In this document: in pieces, positions 38,062 to 46,600 of the stretch | Layout: every line of letters begins with the position of its first letter | How positions within the stretch are numbered: position 1 is the first letter of the stretch | Assembly (NCBI RefSeq): GCF_008642235.1 | Contig: NZ_SJEV01000001.1 | Coordinates: 1,550,001 to 1,614,000 of the forward strand | DNA from: Planctomonas psychrotolerans | GTDB taxonomy: Bacteria > Actinomycetota > Actinomycetes > Actinomycetales > Microbacteriaceae | Direction: 5' to 3' | Length of the DNA: 64,000 bases | Program-made: the position numbers and the translations under genes | The notes under the pieces: model-generated | The model's input: the letters and a program-made list of their open reading frames with translations, nothing else | Told to the model about the DNA's origin: nothing | Database searches by the model: none

Positions 38062-39987
38062 ATGAACTCCAGCCCCGCCGCCGTAGCACCGCAGGGCGCA
38101 GGAGGAGCCGTGGGGAACGCCTCGGGAACGGCGCCCGCCGCCCCGCTCGGATCGGCGCTCGAACGGCTGCGCCGGGTCTTCGGCTACGACGCGTTCCGCG
38201 GCGACCAGGAAGAGATCATCGAGCATGTGATCGCCGGTGGCGATGCCCTCGTGCTGATGCCCACCGGGGGTGGCAAGTCTCTCTGCTATCAGGTGCCCGC
38301 GCTCGTGCGGAACGGCACCGGGGTGGTCATCTCACCGCTCATCGCCCTCATGCAGGACCAGGTCGATGCGCTCCGCGCCGTGGGCGTGCGGGCGGAGTAC
38401 CTGAACTCCACCCAGTCCGTCGAGGAGTCCCGCGACGTGGAGCGGCGCCTGCTCGCCGGAGAGATCGACCTGCTCTACCTCGCGCCTGAGCGGCTCATCC
38501 TCGAGCGCACCCGTCAGCTGCTCGATCGCGCCACGGTATCCCTCTACGCCATCGACGAAGCGCACTGCGTGTCGCAGTGGGGTCACGACTTCCGCAAGGA
38601 CTACCTCGCGCTCTCCCTGCTCGCCGACCGGTGGCCCGACATACCGCGCATCGCCCTCACCGCCACCGCGACCCGGGCAACCGCGGCGGACATCGTCGCG
38701 CGACTGAAGCTCGAGGGCGCTCGAACGTTCGTGTCGTCGTTCGACCGCCCCAACATCCAGTACCGCATCGTGTCGAAGGACGAGCCGCGGAAGCAGCTGC
38801 TCGATCTTCTCCGCACCCAGCATGCGGGGGACGCGGGCATCGTGTACTGCCTGTCGCGGGCCACGGTGGACAAGACGGCCAAGTTCCTGTCGGACTCGGG
38901 CATCCCCGCGCTTCCCTATCACGCCGGTCTCGATGCGGCCACGCGGTCGGCCCACCAGTCCCGCTTCCTCCGCGAGGACGGCATCGTCATGTGCGCGACC
39001 ATCGCGTTCGGCATGGGCATCGACAAACCCGACGTCAGGTTCGTGGCGCACATCGACCTGCCCAAGTCGGTGGAGGGGTACTACCAGGAGACCGGACGGG
39101 CCGGTCGCGACGGACTGCCCTCGACCGCCTGGCTGGCGTACGGCCTGCAGGACGTGGTTCAGCAGCGCCGCATGATCGACGAGTCGGAGGGCGACCTGGC
39201 GCACCGACGCCGGCTGTCCGCGCACCTCGATGCGATGCTCGCCCTGTGCGAGACCATCGACTGCCGGCGCGTGCAGCTGCTCGACTACTTCGGGGAACGG
39301 AGCACCCCGTGCGGCAACTGCGACACCTGTCTCGAACCCGTCGCGGGCTGGGATGGCACGGTGGCGGCGCAGAAAGTGCTGTCCGCGGTCGTGCGCCTGC
39401 ACCGTGAGCGCAACCAGCGCTTCGGTGCGGGCCACATCATCGACATCCTCCGAGGCAAACGAACCCCGCGCGTGGAGCAGCAGAAGCACGACACGCTCAC
39501 GGTGTTCGGTGTGGGTCAGGACCTCGCCGAGGCGCAGTGGCGCGGCGTCGTGCGCCAGTTGCTCGCGCAGGGTCTCCTCGCCGTGAACGACGACGGCTAC
39601 GGCACGCTCGTTCTCACCGAGGCGAGCGCCGAGGTGCTGAGCGGACGGCGCAGCGTCACCCTGCGCGCCGAAGCCGAGCGCACGAGGCGTCCGTCGACGA
39701 ACGGCAGAACGAGCCGCAGCGCGGGCGGCGCCGCCGTCGACCTGTCACCGGACGCGGCGGACCTGTTCGAGCGCCTCCGAGCCTGGCGCGCCGCCGAGGC
39801 ACGCGAGCAGGGTATGCCCGCGTACATCGTGTTCGGCGACGCCACCCTGCGGGAAATCGCGACGGCCCGGCCCGCGTCGCTCGGCGACCTGTCCGTCATC
39901 GGCGGAGTGGGTCAGAAGAAACTCGAGTCGTACGGCGAGGGGGTACTCGCCGTCGTGGCGGCTACGCCTCCTGAGCGACCGGCGTAA
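38062..39987 (+). CDS. recQ: ATP-dependent DNA helicase RecQ
   Basis: A 641-residue 3'-5' DNA helicase. Motif I MPTGGGKSLCYQ has Lys at about 72, motif II DEAHCVSQWGHDFRKDY has Asp at about 165, and motif V/VI reads GYYQETGRAGRDG. The zinc site is CRRVQLLDYFGE...CGNCDTC, a winged helix follows, and a C-terminal HRDC domain (LRAWRAAEAREQGMPAYIVF) ends with KLESYGEG. All domains of a full RecQ are present. TACCAT seven bases before the ATG supports leaderless expression and this start. Its 3' end overlaps the convergent cytidylyltransferase gene by 26 bp. Confidence 0.95.
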   Translation: MNSSPAAVAPQGAGGAVGNASGTAPAAPLGSALERLRRVFGYDAFRGDQEEIIEHVIAGGDALVLMPTGGGKSLCYQVPALVRNGTGVVISPLIALMQDQVDALRAVGVRAEYLNSTQSVEESRDVERRLLAGEIDLLYLAPERLILERTRQLLDRATVSLYAIDEAHCVSQWGHDFRKDYLALSLLADRWPDIPRIALTATATRATAADIVARLKLEGARTFVSSFDRPNIQYRIVSKDEPRKQLLDLLRTQHAGDAGIVYCLSRATVDKTAKFLSDSGIPALPYHAGLDAATRSAHQSRFLREDGIVMCATIAFGMGIDKPDVRFVAHIDLPKSVEGYYQETGRAGRDGLPSTAWLAYGLQDVVQQRRMIDESEGDLAHRRRLSAHLDAMLALCETIDCRRVQLLDYFGERSTPCGNCDTCLEPVAGWDGTVAAQKVLSAVVRLHRERNQRFGAGHIIDILRGKRTPRVEQQKHDTLTVFGVGQDLAEAQWRGVVRQLLAQGLLAVNDDGYGTLVLTEASAEVLSGRRSVTLRAEAERTRRPSTNGRTSRSAGGAAVDLSPDAADLFERLRAWRAAEAREQGMPAYIVFGDATLREIATARPASLGDLSVIGGVGQKKLESYGEGVLAVVAATPPERPA

Positions 39988-40411
39988 CGCGCCCGGTGAG
40001 CGCATCCAGGGCGCTCCGGAGACGCGTGCTCGACGTGTGCACGGTGTACGGGAAGTACACGACCTCCACGCCCACCGCGGCGAACTCCTCCTCGAGGCGG
40101 AGTCCCTTTTCGGTGCCGCGCCAGTCGTCGCCCTTGAAGAAGATGTCGAAACCGACCTGGCGCCAGGTGTCGAGCTTGTCGGGCAGCACCTCCGCGATCG
40201 CCTCATCGACGTAGCTGATGTGGCTCACGATCTCAAGGCGCTCCGCGAGCGGAACGACCGGGGTGATGCCCTTGTTCAACTCGAGCATCTCATCGGAGAC
40301 GACGCCGGCGATCAGGTAGTCGCACGAGCTCTTCGCGTGCTTGAGGATGTTGAGGTGTCCAACATGGAACAGGTCGAATGCGCCTGCTGCATAGCCAATT
40401 CTTCGGGTCAC
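39962..40411 (-). CDS. TagD-like cytidylyltransferase (glycerol-3-phosphate type)
   Basis: A 149-residue nucleotidyltransferase. GYAAGAFDLFHVGHLNILKH holds the HxGH signature, DIFFKGDDWRGTEKG matches the GDDW block of TagD, and HTSSTRLRSAL stands where TagD has RTEGIST. The last motif is altered, so a related alcohol phosphate or sugar phosphate is possible. The product would be CDP-glycerol or a CDP-alcohol, a precursor for teichoic-acid-like polymers. A CDP-alcohol phosphatidyltransferase gene lies 17 kb away in the same locus. The GTG start gives the family-typical N-terminus; a -35/-10 pair lies about 75-100 bases upstream. Confidence 0.83.
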   Translation of the reverse strand: MTRRIGYAAGAFDLFHVGHLNILKHAKSSCDYLIAGVVSDEMLELNKGITPVVPLAERLEIVSHISYVDEAIAEVLPDKLDTWRQVGFDIFFKGDDWRGTEKGLRLEEEFAAVGVEVVYFPYTVHTSSTRLRSALDALTGRVTPVAQEA

Positions 40412-40484
40412 GTGCCAGCTTTTCTTTTCGGGTGGACGGCTCGCAATGCTGTCGGTGGGTAGTCGACCGCGTGCCTTGACGAAG

Positions 40485-40512
40485 ATTATCCGGCCTGCGG
40501 CCTTCCTGTCAT
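40485..40512 (-). promoter_or_regulatory. Candidate sigma70-type promoter of the cytidylyltransferase
   Basis: Reading the minus strand, ATGACA (40507-40512) and GATAAT (40485-40490) are 16 bp apart. The predicted start leaves a leader of about 67 bases. Confidence 0.5.
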
Positions 40513-40733
40513 CCTCGAGCGTGGAATTGGGGCGCCTTCCCACCTTCGAGGGACAGTGGGGAAATACGAAGGAATAGCAAATCGACACGGCGATTCACAG
40601 TGAACGTGCAGATGCGCGGCTTTCTTGTTACTGTGAAGCTGCGAAATGTAACGTTCGCATAACGCCCGAAAGTTTCGCCTCTCCAACCACCTGATGCGCC
40701 CACATCAGGACGAACTTAAGGACATCCCCCGTC
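40513..40733. promoter_or_regulatory. AT-rich control region upstream of first beta-helix gene
   Basis: This is the most AT-rich stretch in the window. TTCAC-A-GTGAA (40594-40604) is a palindrome, and its half TTCACAGT recurs inverted as ACTGTGAA (40630-40637), 36 bp away start-to-start. GCGAA...TTCGC (40641-40645, 40654-40658) forms another dyad. This looks like a regulator-controlled promoter. Confidence 0.5.
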
Positions 40734-41669
40734 ATGGCCATCGCCAAACCGCGCTTTCGGCGCGCCACAAAATCCGACCGCCGCCCGCTCACCGCTCTCG
40801 GTGCGGCATCCATCCTCTCGCTGGTCCTCGTAGGCTTCAGCCCCGTGTCCACGCCGGCATCAGCCGTCCCACTGCTGTCAGCGCCGACAGCCGCCAGCGC
40901 GAGCCTGCGCTACGAGGTCGGCGTGCCCGAGGGCACGAGGCTCAGGGTCCACTACGGGGACATCGTCGTCACGCGAGCCGGCACCGTGATCGACAGCCTC
41001 GACGTCCGCGGCCTCATCACCATCAAGGCGCCGGACGTCGTGATCAAGAACTCGATCGTGCGGGGCCGGGTCGTCGACGGCAACTCCGCACTCATCAGCA
41101 ACTACCGCTCCGGCGCGAAGTTCACTGTCATCAACAGCGAGCTCATCGCCGACCACCGCTCGCCGTACATCAACGGCATCATCGGCTCGAACTTCACCGT
41201 CCGCAACTCGGAGATCAGCCGGGTGGTCGACGCCGTGCACATCACCGGAAGCAACGTGACGATCGAGAAGTCCTGGTTCCACTACCACCTCCACTTCCTC
41301 CGGGACCCGAATCACCGCGGCACGCCGAGCCACGACGACTCGATCCAAGTACAGTCGGGCAACAACATCCGGATCGCCGGCAACATCCTCACCGGCCCGC
41401 ACAACGCCGTCCTGCAGATCACCCAGGACACCGGTGCCGTCTCCAACGTCACCTTCACCGGAAACCGCGTCGACAACGGCCACTGCAGCCTGAACATCTC
41501 CGAGGGGGATCGCTCGTCGATTCAGGGTCTGACGGTGTCGAACAACACCTTCGGTCGGAATACGGGTCACCCGAATTGCGCCATCGTCGCCCCCGACACC
41601 ACGAGGATCGCGATGAGCGCGAACACGTTCCGCGACAATGGTCAGGCCATCTGGATTTTCGGCAAGTAA
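40734..41669 (+). CDS. Secreted right-handed beta-helix protein, paralogue 1
   Basis: A 311-residue exported protein. The signal region is a long basic start followed by TALGAASILSLVLVGFSPVS and a cleavable SAV. From about residue 85 it is made of short beta-helix rungs (IKAPDVVIKNSIVRGRVVDG, VVDAVHITGSNVTIEKSWFH). A histidine/acid cluster PSHDDSIQVQSGNNIRIAGN and two Cys (HCSLNI, NCAIVAP) are conserved in the adjacent paralogue. The fold is shared with pectate lyases and phage tailspikes, but no lyase catalytic triad is assigned. It lies 45 bp upstream of its paralogue. Confidence 0.82.
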   Translation: MAIAKPRFRRATKSDRRPLTALGAASILSLVLVGFSPVSTPASAVPLLSAPTAASASLRYEVGVPEGTRLRVHYGDIVVTRAGTVIDSLDVRGLITIKAPDVVIKNSIVRGRVVDGNSALISNYRSGAKFTVINSELIADHRSPYINGIIGSNFTVRNSEISRVVDAVHITGSNVTIEKSWFHYHLHFLRDPNHRGTPSHDDSIQVQSGNNIRIAGNILTGPHNAVLQITQDTGAVSNVTFTGNRVDNGHCSLNISEGDRSSIQGLTVSNNTFGRNTGHPNCAIVAPDTTRIAMSANTFRDNGQAIWIFGK

Positions 41670-41714
41670 CCGCTCGCATGAGTCACCCCGGCGGGCGACG
41701 TACACTCACCAGTC

Positions 41715-42647
41715 ATGGATGTGTCGACGACCGCGGAAATAGCCGCGAGGAGTGGCCCTCGCGCGCCTCGGCGCCACAGGGTCACCCTGGCGGCAGGGGT
41801 CCTCGTCGTTCTCCTCATCATCGCGGTGCTGTTCATCGGACGCGGCGCGAACCAGCAGGAGGAGGTAAGCGGCGCGGAGTTCACCTCCAACACTCCGGGC
41901 GTGCCGGCCGGGACGCGCCTGACCGTGCACGAGGGCGACATCATCGTCAAGGAGCCCGGGGCATACGTCGACGGACTCGACGTTCACGGGCTGATCTTCA
42001 TCCGGGCTCCTGACGTGACCATCATGAACACGATCGTGCGCGGACGCCCGGTGGAGAAGAACTCGGCCCTGGTGAGCAACTTCACCACCGGATACCCCTT
42101 CACCGTGCGCGACAGCGAACTGATCGCGACCCATCCTTCGCCCTACATCAACGGTGTCATCGGGTCGAACTTCACGCTGCGCAATGTGGTGATCTCCTCG
42201 GTGGTCGACGGCGTGCACATCACCGGTGACGACGTAGTCGTCGAGTCGTCATGGATACGCGACCATCTGCACTTCGCCGTCGACCCGAATCACAACGGCG
42301 GGCCGAGCCATGACGACTCCATCCAGATCCAGGCCGGAGCGAACATCAGGATCGCCGACAACGTGATGACCGGACCGCGGGCAGCGGTCATGCAGATCAC
42401 CCAGGACCGGGGTCCGGTGTCGAATGTTCGCTTCCTCCGCAACGAGGTGGACAACGGATTCTGCAGCGTGAACGTCGATGAGAACGATTACGGACCCATT
42501 CGGGGTCTCGTCGTCGCGAACAACGTGTTCGGCCGGAACACCTCGCACTTCAACTGCGCGATCATCGCACCCCCGTCCACCACGGTGGTGTCGAGGGGAA
42601 ATTTCTTCACAGATGGCGCTCCGGTAACGATCACCCGAGGTCGTTAG
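41715..42647 (+). CDS. Membrane-anchored right-handed beta-helix protein, paralogue 2
   Basis: A 310-residue protein with a short cytosolic N-terminus, one membrane anchor (VTLAAGVLVVLLIIAVLFIG, about 25-44) and an extracellular beta-helix aligning along its length with the upstream paralogue (GVPAGTRLTVHEGDIIVKEP, SPYINGVIGSNFTLRNVVIS, PSHDDSIQIQAGANIRIADN, FCSVNV, NCAIIAP). The conserved residues cluster in the same rungs. TACACT (41701-41706), eight bases ahead of the ATG, is a leaderless promoter, so this gene can be expressed separately. Probably a surface carbohydrate-binding or processing protein; activity not established. Confidence 0.82.
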   Translation: MDVSTTAEIAARSGPRAPRRHRVTLAAGVLVVLLIIAVLFIGRGANQQEEVSGAEFTSNTPGVPAGTRLTVHEGDIIVKEPGAYVDGLDVHGLIFIRAPDVTIMNTIVRGRPVEKNSALVSNFTTGYPFTVRDSELIATHPSPYINGVIGSNFTLRNVVISSVVDGVHITGDDVVVESSWIRDHLHFAVDPNHNGGPSHDDSIQIQAGANIRIADNVMTGPRAAVMQITQDRGPVSNVRFLRNEVDNGFCSVNVDENDYGPIRGLVVANNVFGRNTSHFNCAIIAPPSTTVVSRGNFFTDGAPVTITRGR

Positions 42648-42741
42648 TCCACTCCGGTGCCACGCCGTACACTGGCGACCAGCGCCAGGGGGCTGTGGTG
42701 CATGGAACGTCAACCCGACATGAAGATGGAGCAGGAGCGTC

Positions 42742-43458
42742 GTGAGCGAACATAATGCGGTACCCGGGGGACGTGACCGCTCGACGGCGCAGCGACGACG
42801 CGCCCTGATCTGGGGCGGTGTCGCGCTCCTCCTCATCGTTCTCGTCATCGTGGCCATCGTCGCGTCGCTCACCCGCAGGGGAACCCCGGACGACGCGGTG
42901 ACGCCGACGCCGAACGGCACACCCGCGGCGAGTGCGTCGCCAACCCCGAGCCCATCGGAAACGCCCACCGAGGCACCGACACCCGAGGAGACGGCGTCCG
43001 CGGAACCTGCTCCGGAAGCGGAGCAGCCGAACGCCTCCGCCGAGGTCGTGGAGGCCACCGAGGAGAATCCTGCGGCGTTCGATGAGACTTCGGAGGCGGC
43101 CCCGGGCGTCCGCGTCGAGGTGGGAGAACTGACCGCGGTGGAGGGCGAGCCGCGCGGTGCGGGCGAGCTCGCCGGTCCGGCGCTCCGTCTCACGGTCAAT
43201 GTGACGAACACCGGCCCGGAGCCCGCGAATCTCGACTCACTCGTCGTCAACCTCTACTACGGCGAGGATGAGCGTCCCGCGCCGTCCGTGAGCGGTCCGA
43301 ACGTCTTCAACGTTCCGGCCGAGGCCGCCCCTGGCGCCACCGTCACGGGTGCGTACGTCTTCACCGTGCCGGAGGATCAGCGCGACACCGTGCGAGTGGC
43401 CGTCGACTACTCCACCGACGTCGATCTGGTCGTCTTCCAGGGCGCCGCGCCGCGCTGA
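42742..43458 (+). CDS. Membrane-anchored Pro/Thr-rich protein with Ig-like (DUF4352-type) domain
   Basis: A 238-residue protein. The cytosolic start SEHNAVPGGRDRSTAQRRR is followed by a helix at about 21-43 (LIWGGVALLLIVLVIVAIVA), a Pro/Thr/Glu/Ala-rich stalk (TPTPNGTPAASASPTPSPSE), and a C-terminal beta-sandwich with LRLTVNVTNTGPEPANLDSL and GAYVFTVPEDQRDTVRVAVD. This pattern is the DUF4352/telokin-like fold common to actinobacterial surface proteins. Function unknown. GTG start with GCAGGAG ribosome site; TACACT (42668-42673) may be the -10 box. Confidence 0.75.
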   Translation: MSEHNAVPGGRDRSTAQRRRALIWGGVALLLIVLVIVAIVASLTRRGTPDDAVTPTPNGTPAASASPTPSPSETPTEAPTPEETASAEPAPEAEQPNASAEVVEATEENPAAFDETSEAAPGVRVEVGELTAVEGEPRGAGELAGPALRLTVNVTNTGPEPANLDSLVVNLYYGEDERPAPSVSGPNVFNVPAEAAPGATVTGAYVFTVPEDQRDTVRVAVDYSTDVDLVVFQGAAPR

Positions 43459-43499
43459 CGCCAGCGGCTTCTCTCCGCGCCCGGGCGGGCCGTCACCCC

Positions 43500-43543
43500 C
43501 AGTTCTGGGCAGTATCGCACCGGCGGGTCTTGGCCGATACCAT
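43500..43543 (+). promoter_or_regulatory. Bipartite upstream element of giant surface gene A
   Basis: CAGTTCTG, 28 bp, then GATACCAT. Exactly the same 8-28-8 arrangement occurs upstream of giant gene B at 47564-47607. TACCAT fits a -10 box. The left half may be an activator site or an unusual upstream promoter part. Confidence 0.5.
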
Positions 43544-43601
43544 GAACTCACCCGCAGGTGTTTACCCGAACGCCTGGACATCAAGCGTCAGGCACACACC
43601 C

Positions 43602-46600
43602 ATGGGCTCACCCACCCTCCTCCCGCACGTCCGCACGCGGTTTCTCGCCGTCGGAACGACGGCCGCACTGATCGCGACGCTGTTCGCCGGCACATCGGTC
43701 GCGGCGGCCGACACCCGGCCCGCTGAGTCGACGACCCCGGCGACCGTGTCGACCGATTCGCTGCCCACGGTGCAGATCGACGGCATCGTGTGGTCGCAGG
43801 TGGTGGTCGGCACCACCGTTTATGCGGGCGGAAGCTTCGCCACGGCCCAGCCGGCGGGTGCGGCCGAGGGCGTGAACACGGTGCCCCGCGCCAACCTGCT
43901 CGCCTACAACATCGAGACGGGCAACCTCATCACCTCGTTCGCGCCGACGCTCAACGGAGAGGTGCGCTCGCTCGCCGTCTCTCCCGACGGCAAGCGAGTC
44001 TACGCGGGTGGAATCTTCACCGAGGTCAACGGCACGAAGCGCAACCGCATCGCCGCGTTCGACACGGCGACCGGGCAGCTCGTGCCGGGCTTCGCTCCGA
44101 GCGCCAACGCCGGCGTGAGCAGCGTCGTCGCCACCAACGACACCGTCTACTTCGGTGGCACCCTGACCTCGGTGAGCGACGTGCAGCGCCCCGGTCGCTC
44201 GGCCGCGGTCAAAGCGCAGGACGGCTCCGTACTCCCGTGGGCACCCGTCGCCGACACCGATGGTCGTGTGACGTCGATGGTCATCTCGCCCGACGGCGCC
44301 AAGCTCGTGCTCGGCGGCAGCTTCGTCTCGATGAACGGATCGGACCGTCCCGGCTACGGCATGGCCGCGGTCGATGCCGTGAACGGCACCACCAACCTCC
44401 CCTGGAACGTGAACAACGTCGTGCGCAACGGCGGGTCCGGCGCGTCGATCACGAGCCTCACCTCCGACGGCACGAGCGTGTACGGCACCGGCTACGTGTT
44501 CAAGGGCGCGGGCAACCTCGAGGGTGCGTTCCGCGCCGATTGGAAGACCGGCGACCTCGTGTGGCTCGAGGACTGCCACGGCGACTCGTACGGCATCCAC
44601 GCCACGAACGGCGTGGCCTACATCGCCGGGCACCCGCACTACTGCGGCAACGTCCACGGCGGATTCCCGCAGACGTCGCCGTGGACCATCTACCGCGGCC
44701 TCGCTTTCACCGACTACGCGACGGGCACGCTCGGTCGCGAACCGCTCGGTTACTTCAACTTCGAGGGCAACCCCTCGCCCTCCCTTCTGCACTTCTACCC
44801 CGAGTTCGACACCGGGGCGGTGTCCGGTGCCAACCAGGGACCGTGGACCGTAACCGGCAGCAACGGCTACCTCCTATACGGCGGCGAGTTCACTCGCGTG
44901 AACAACAAACGTCAGCAGGGGCTCGCGCGCTTCGCCACCACGGCCAAGGCGCCGAACGCCGACGGGCCGCGCGCGCAGGGATCCAACTGGGTGCCGGACG
45001 TGGTGTCGCTCGCGGACGGCTCCGTGCGGGTCGCCTGGCGCGCCAACTACGACCGCGACAACGCGTCGCTCAGCTACCGGCTGATCCGCGACGGCGTCAA
45101 CGCGTCGCCGATCTACACGACCGCGGCGTCGTCGTCGCCGTGGGACCGTCCATCGATGAGCTATCTCGACACCGATGTCGCTCCGGGGGCGACCCACACC
45201 TATCGCGTCCGCGTCGAGGACCCGTTGGGCAACGTGGGCTGGAGCAGCACCGTCACCGCCACCGTGAACGGCAGCGGTCCAATCAGCGACTACGCGAAGG
45301 GCGTCCTCGCCGACCGACCCGAGGCGTACTGGCGTCTTAACGAGACCAGCGGGACCACCGTGTACGACTGGTCGGGCATGAATCCGGCCTACGCGTCCGG
45401 CGGTGTGACCCGCGGTGCCGCTGGGGCGATCGCCAATGACACGAACACCGCGTCCACCTTCTCCGGGGCCACCTGGGGGCTGGCCGCCACCAAGACGATC
45501 CAGCCCGGGCCGAACGACTTCGCGATCGAGGGGTGGTTCAAGACCACCACCACGCGGGGCGGGAAGATCATCGGCTTCGGCAACAAGTTCTCCGGGGAAT
45601 CGAACCAGCACGACCGTCACGTGTACATGGACGATGCCGGACGGGTGTTCTTCGGCGTCAACGACGGCGGCCGCCGCACGCTGAACACCGCCGCCGGCCT
45701 CAACGACGGCCAGTGGCACCACGTCGTGGCAAATCTTGGATCGACCGGGATGCAGCTCTACGTCGACGGCGCGCTCGTGGGGGAGCGGAGCGATGCCGTT
45801 CAAGGCCAGGCCTACAACGGATTCTGGCGGATCGGTGGCGACACCACCTGGGCCGGCACGTCGATGTACTTCGGCGGCGCCATCGACGACGTGGCGATCT
45901 ACCGCTCCGCCCTGACCGCCGACCAGGTGCGGGCCCACTACGCCCTCTCCGGTCGCGACGCCGGCACCACTCCGCCGCCTCCGCCGCCCGCACCCTCCGC
46001 CCTCGCGGCCGACTCCTTCGAGCGGACGGTGGCTTCCGGCCTCGGAGCCGCCGACACCGGCGGCAACTGGACGCTCGGGTCGGCATCGACCAGCTTCTCG
46101 GTCTCCGGCGGCGCAGCCCGACTTGACACCCCGACCGGGTCGACGCGAAGCGCCTACCTCGCGGGGATCACGGCGGTCGACGCCGATGTGCAGGCCGTCG
46201 CCACTCACTCGCGCGTCGTGACCGGCACGGGTGCCTACATCTCGCTCCTCGCCCGCAAGACGTCGGCGGGGGAGTACATCGGCAAGGTGAAGATCCTCGC
46301 CGACGGTGCGGTCAGCATCCAGGTGACCCGCGGGGGAACGAGCCTCGCCTACGCCAACGTGCCCGCGCTCCGGTACGCCCCCGGTGACCGTGTGCGCATG
46401 AGGGTGCAGGCCGTCGGCTCGTCGCCGACCACGGTGCGCGCCAAGGTGTGGGCCGACGGAACAGCGGAGCCCGCCGACTGGCAGGTCACCGCCACCGACT
46501 CGACCGCGGGCCTCCAGCAGGCCGGGTACTCGGGCATCCGCGGGAACCTGAGCTCGGCCGCCACGGCCACGTCGGTGTTCACCTTCGACGACTTCACGCT

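Noticed and set aside
43530-43601. Earlier start of giant gene A (including ATG at 43542)
   Set aside because: It would precede the signal peptide with a non-conserved stretch, overlap the GATACCAT element, and break the alignment of leaders with gene C.
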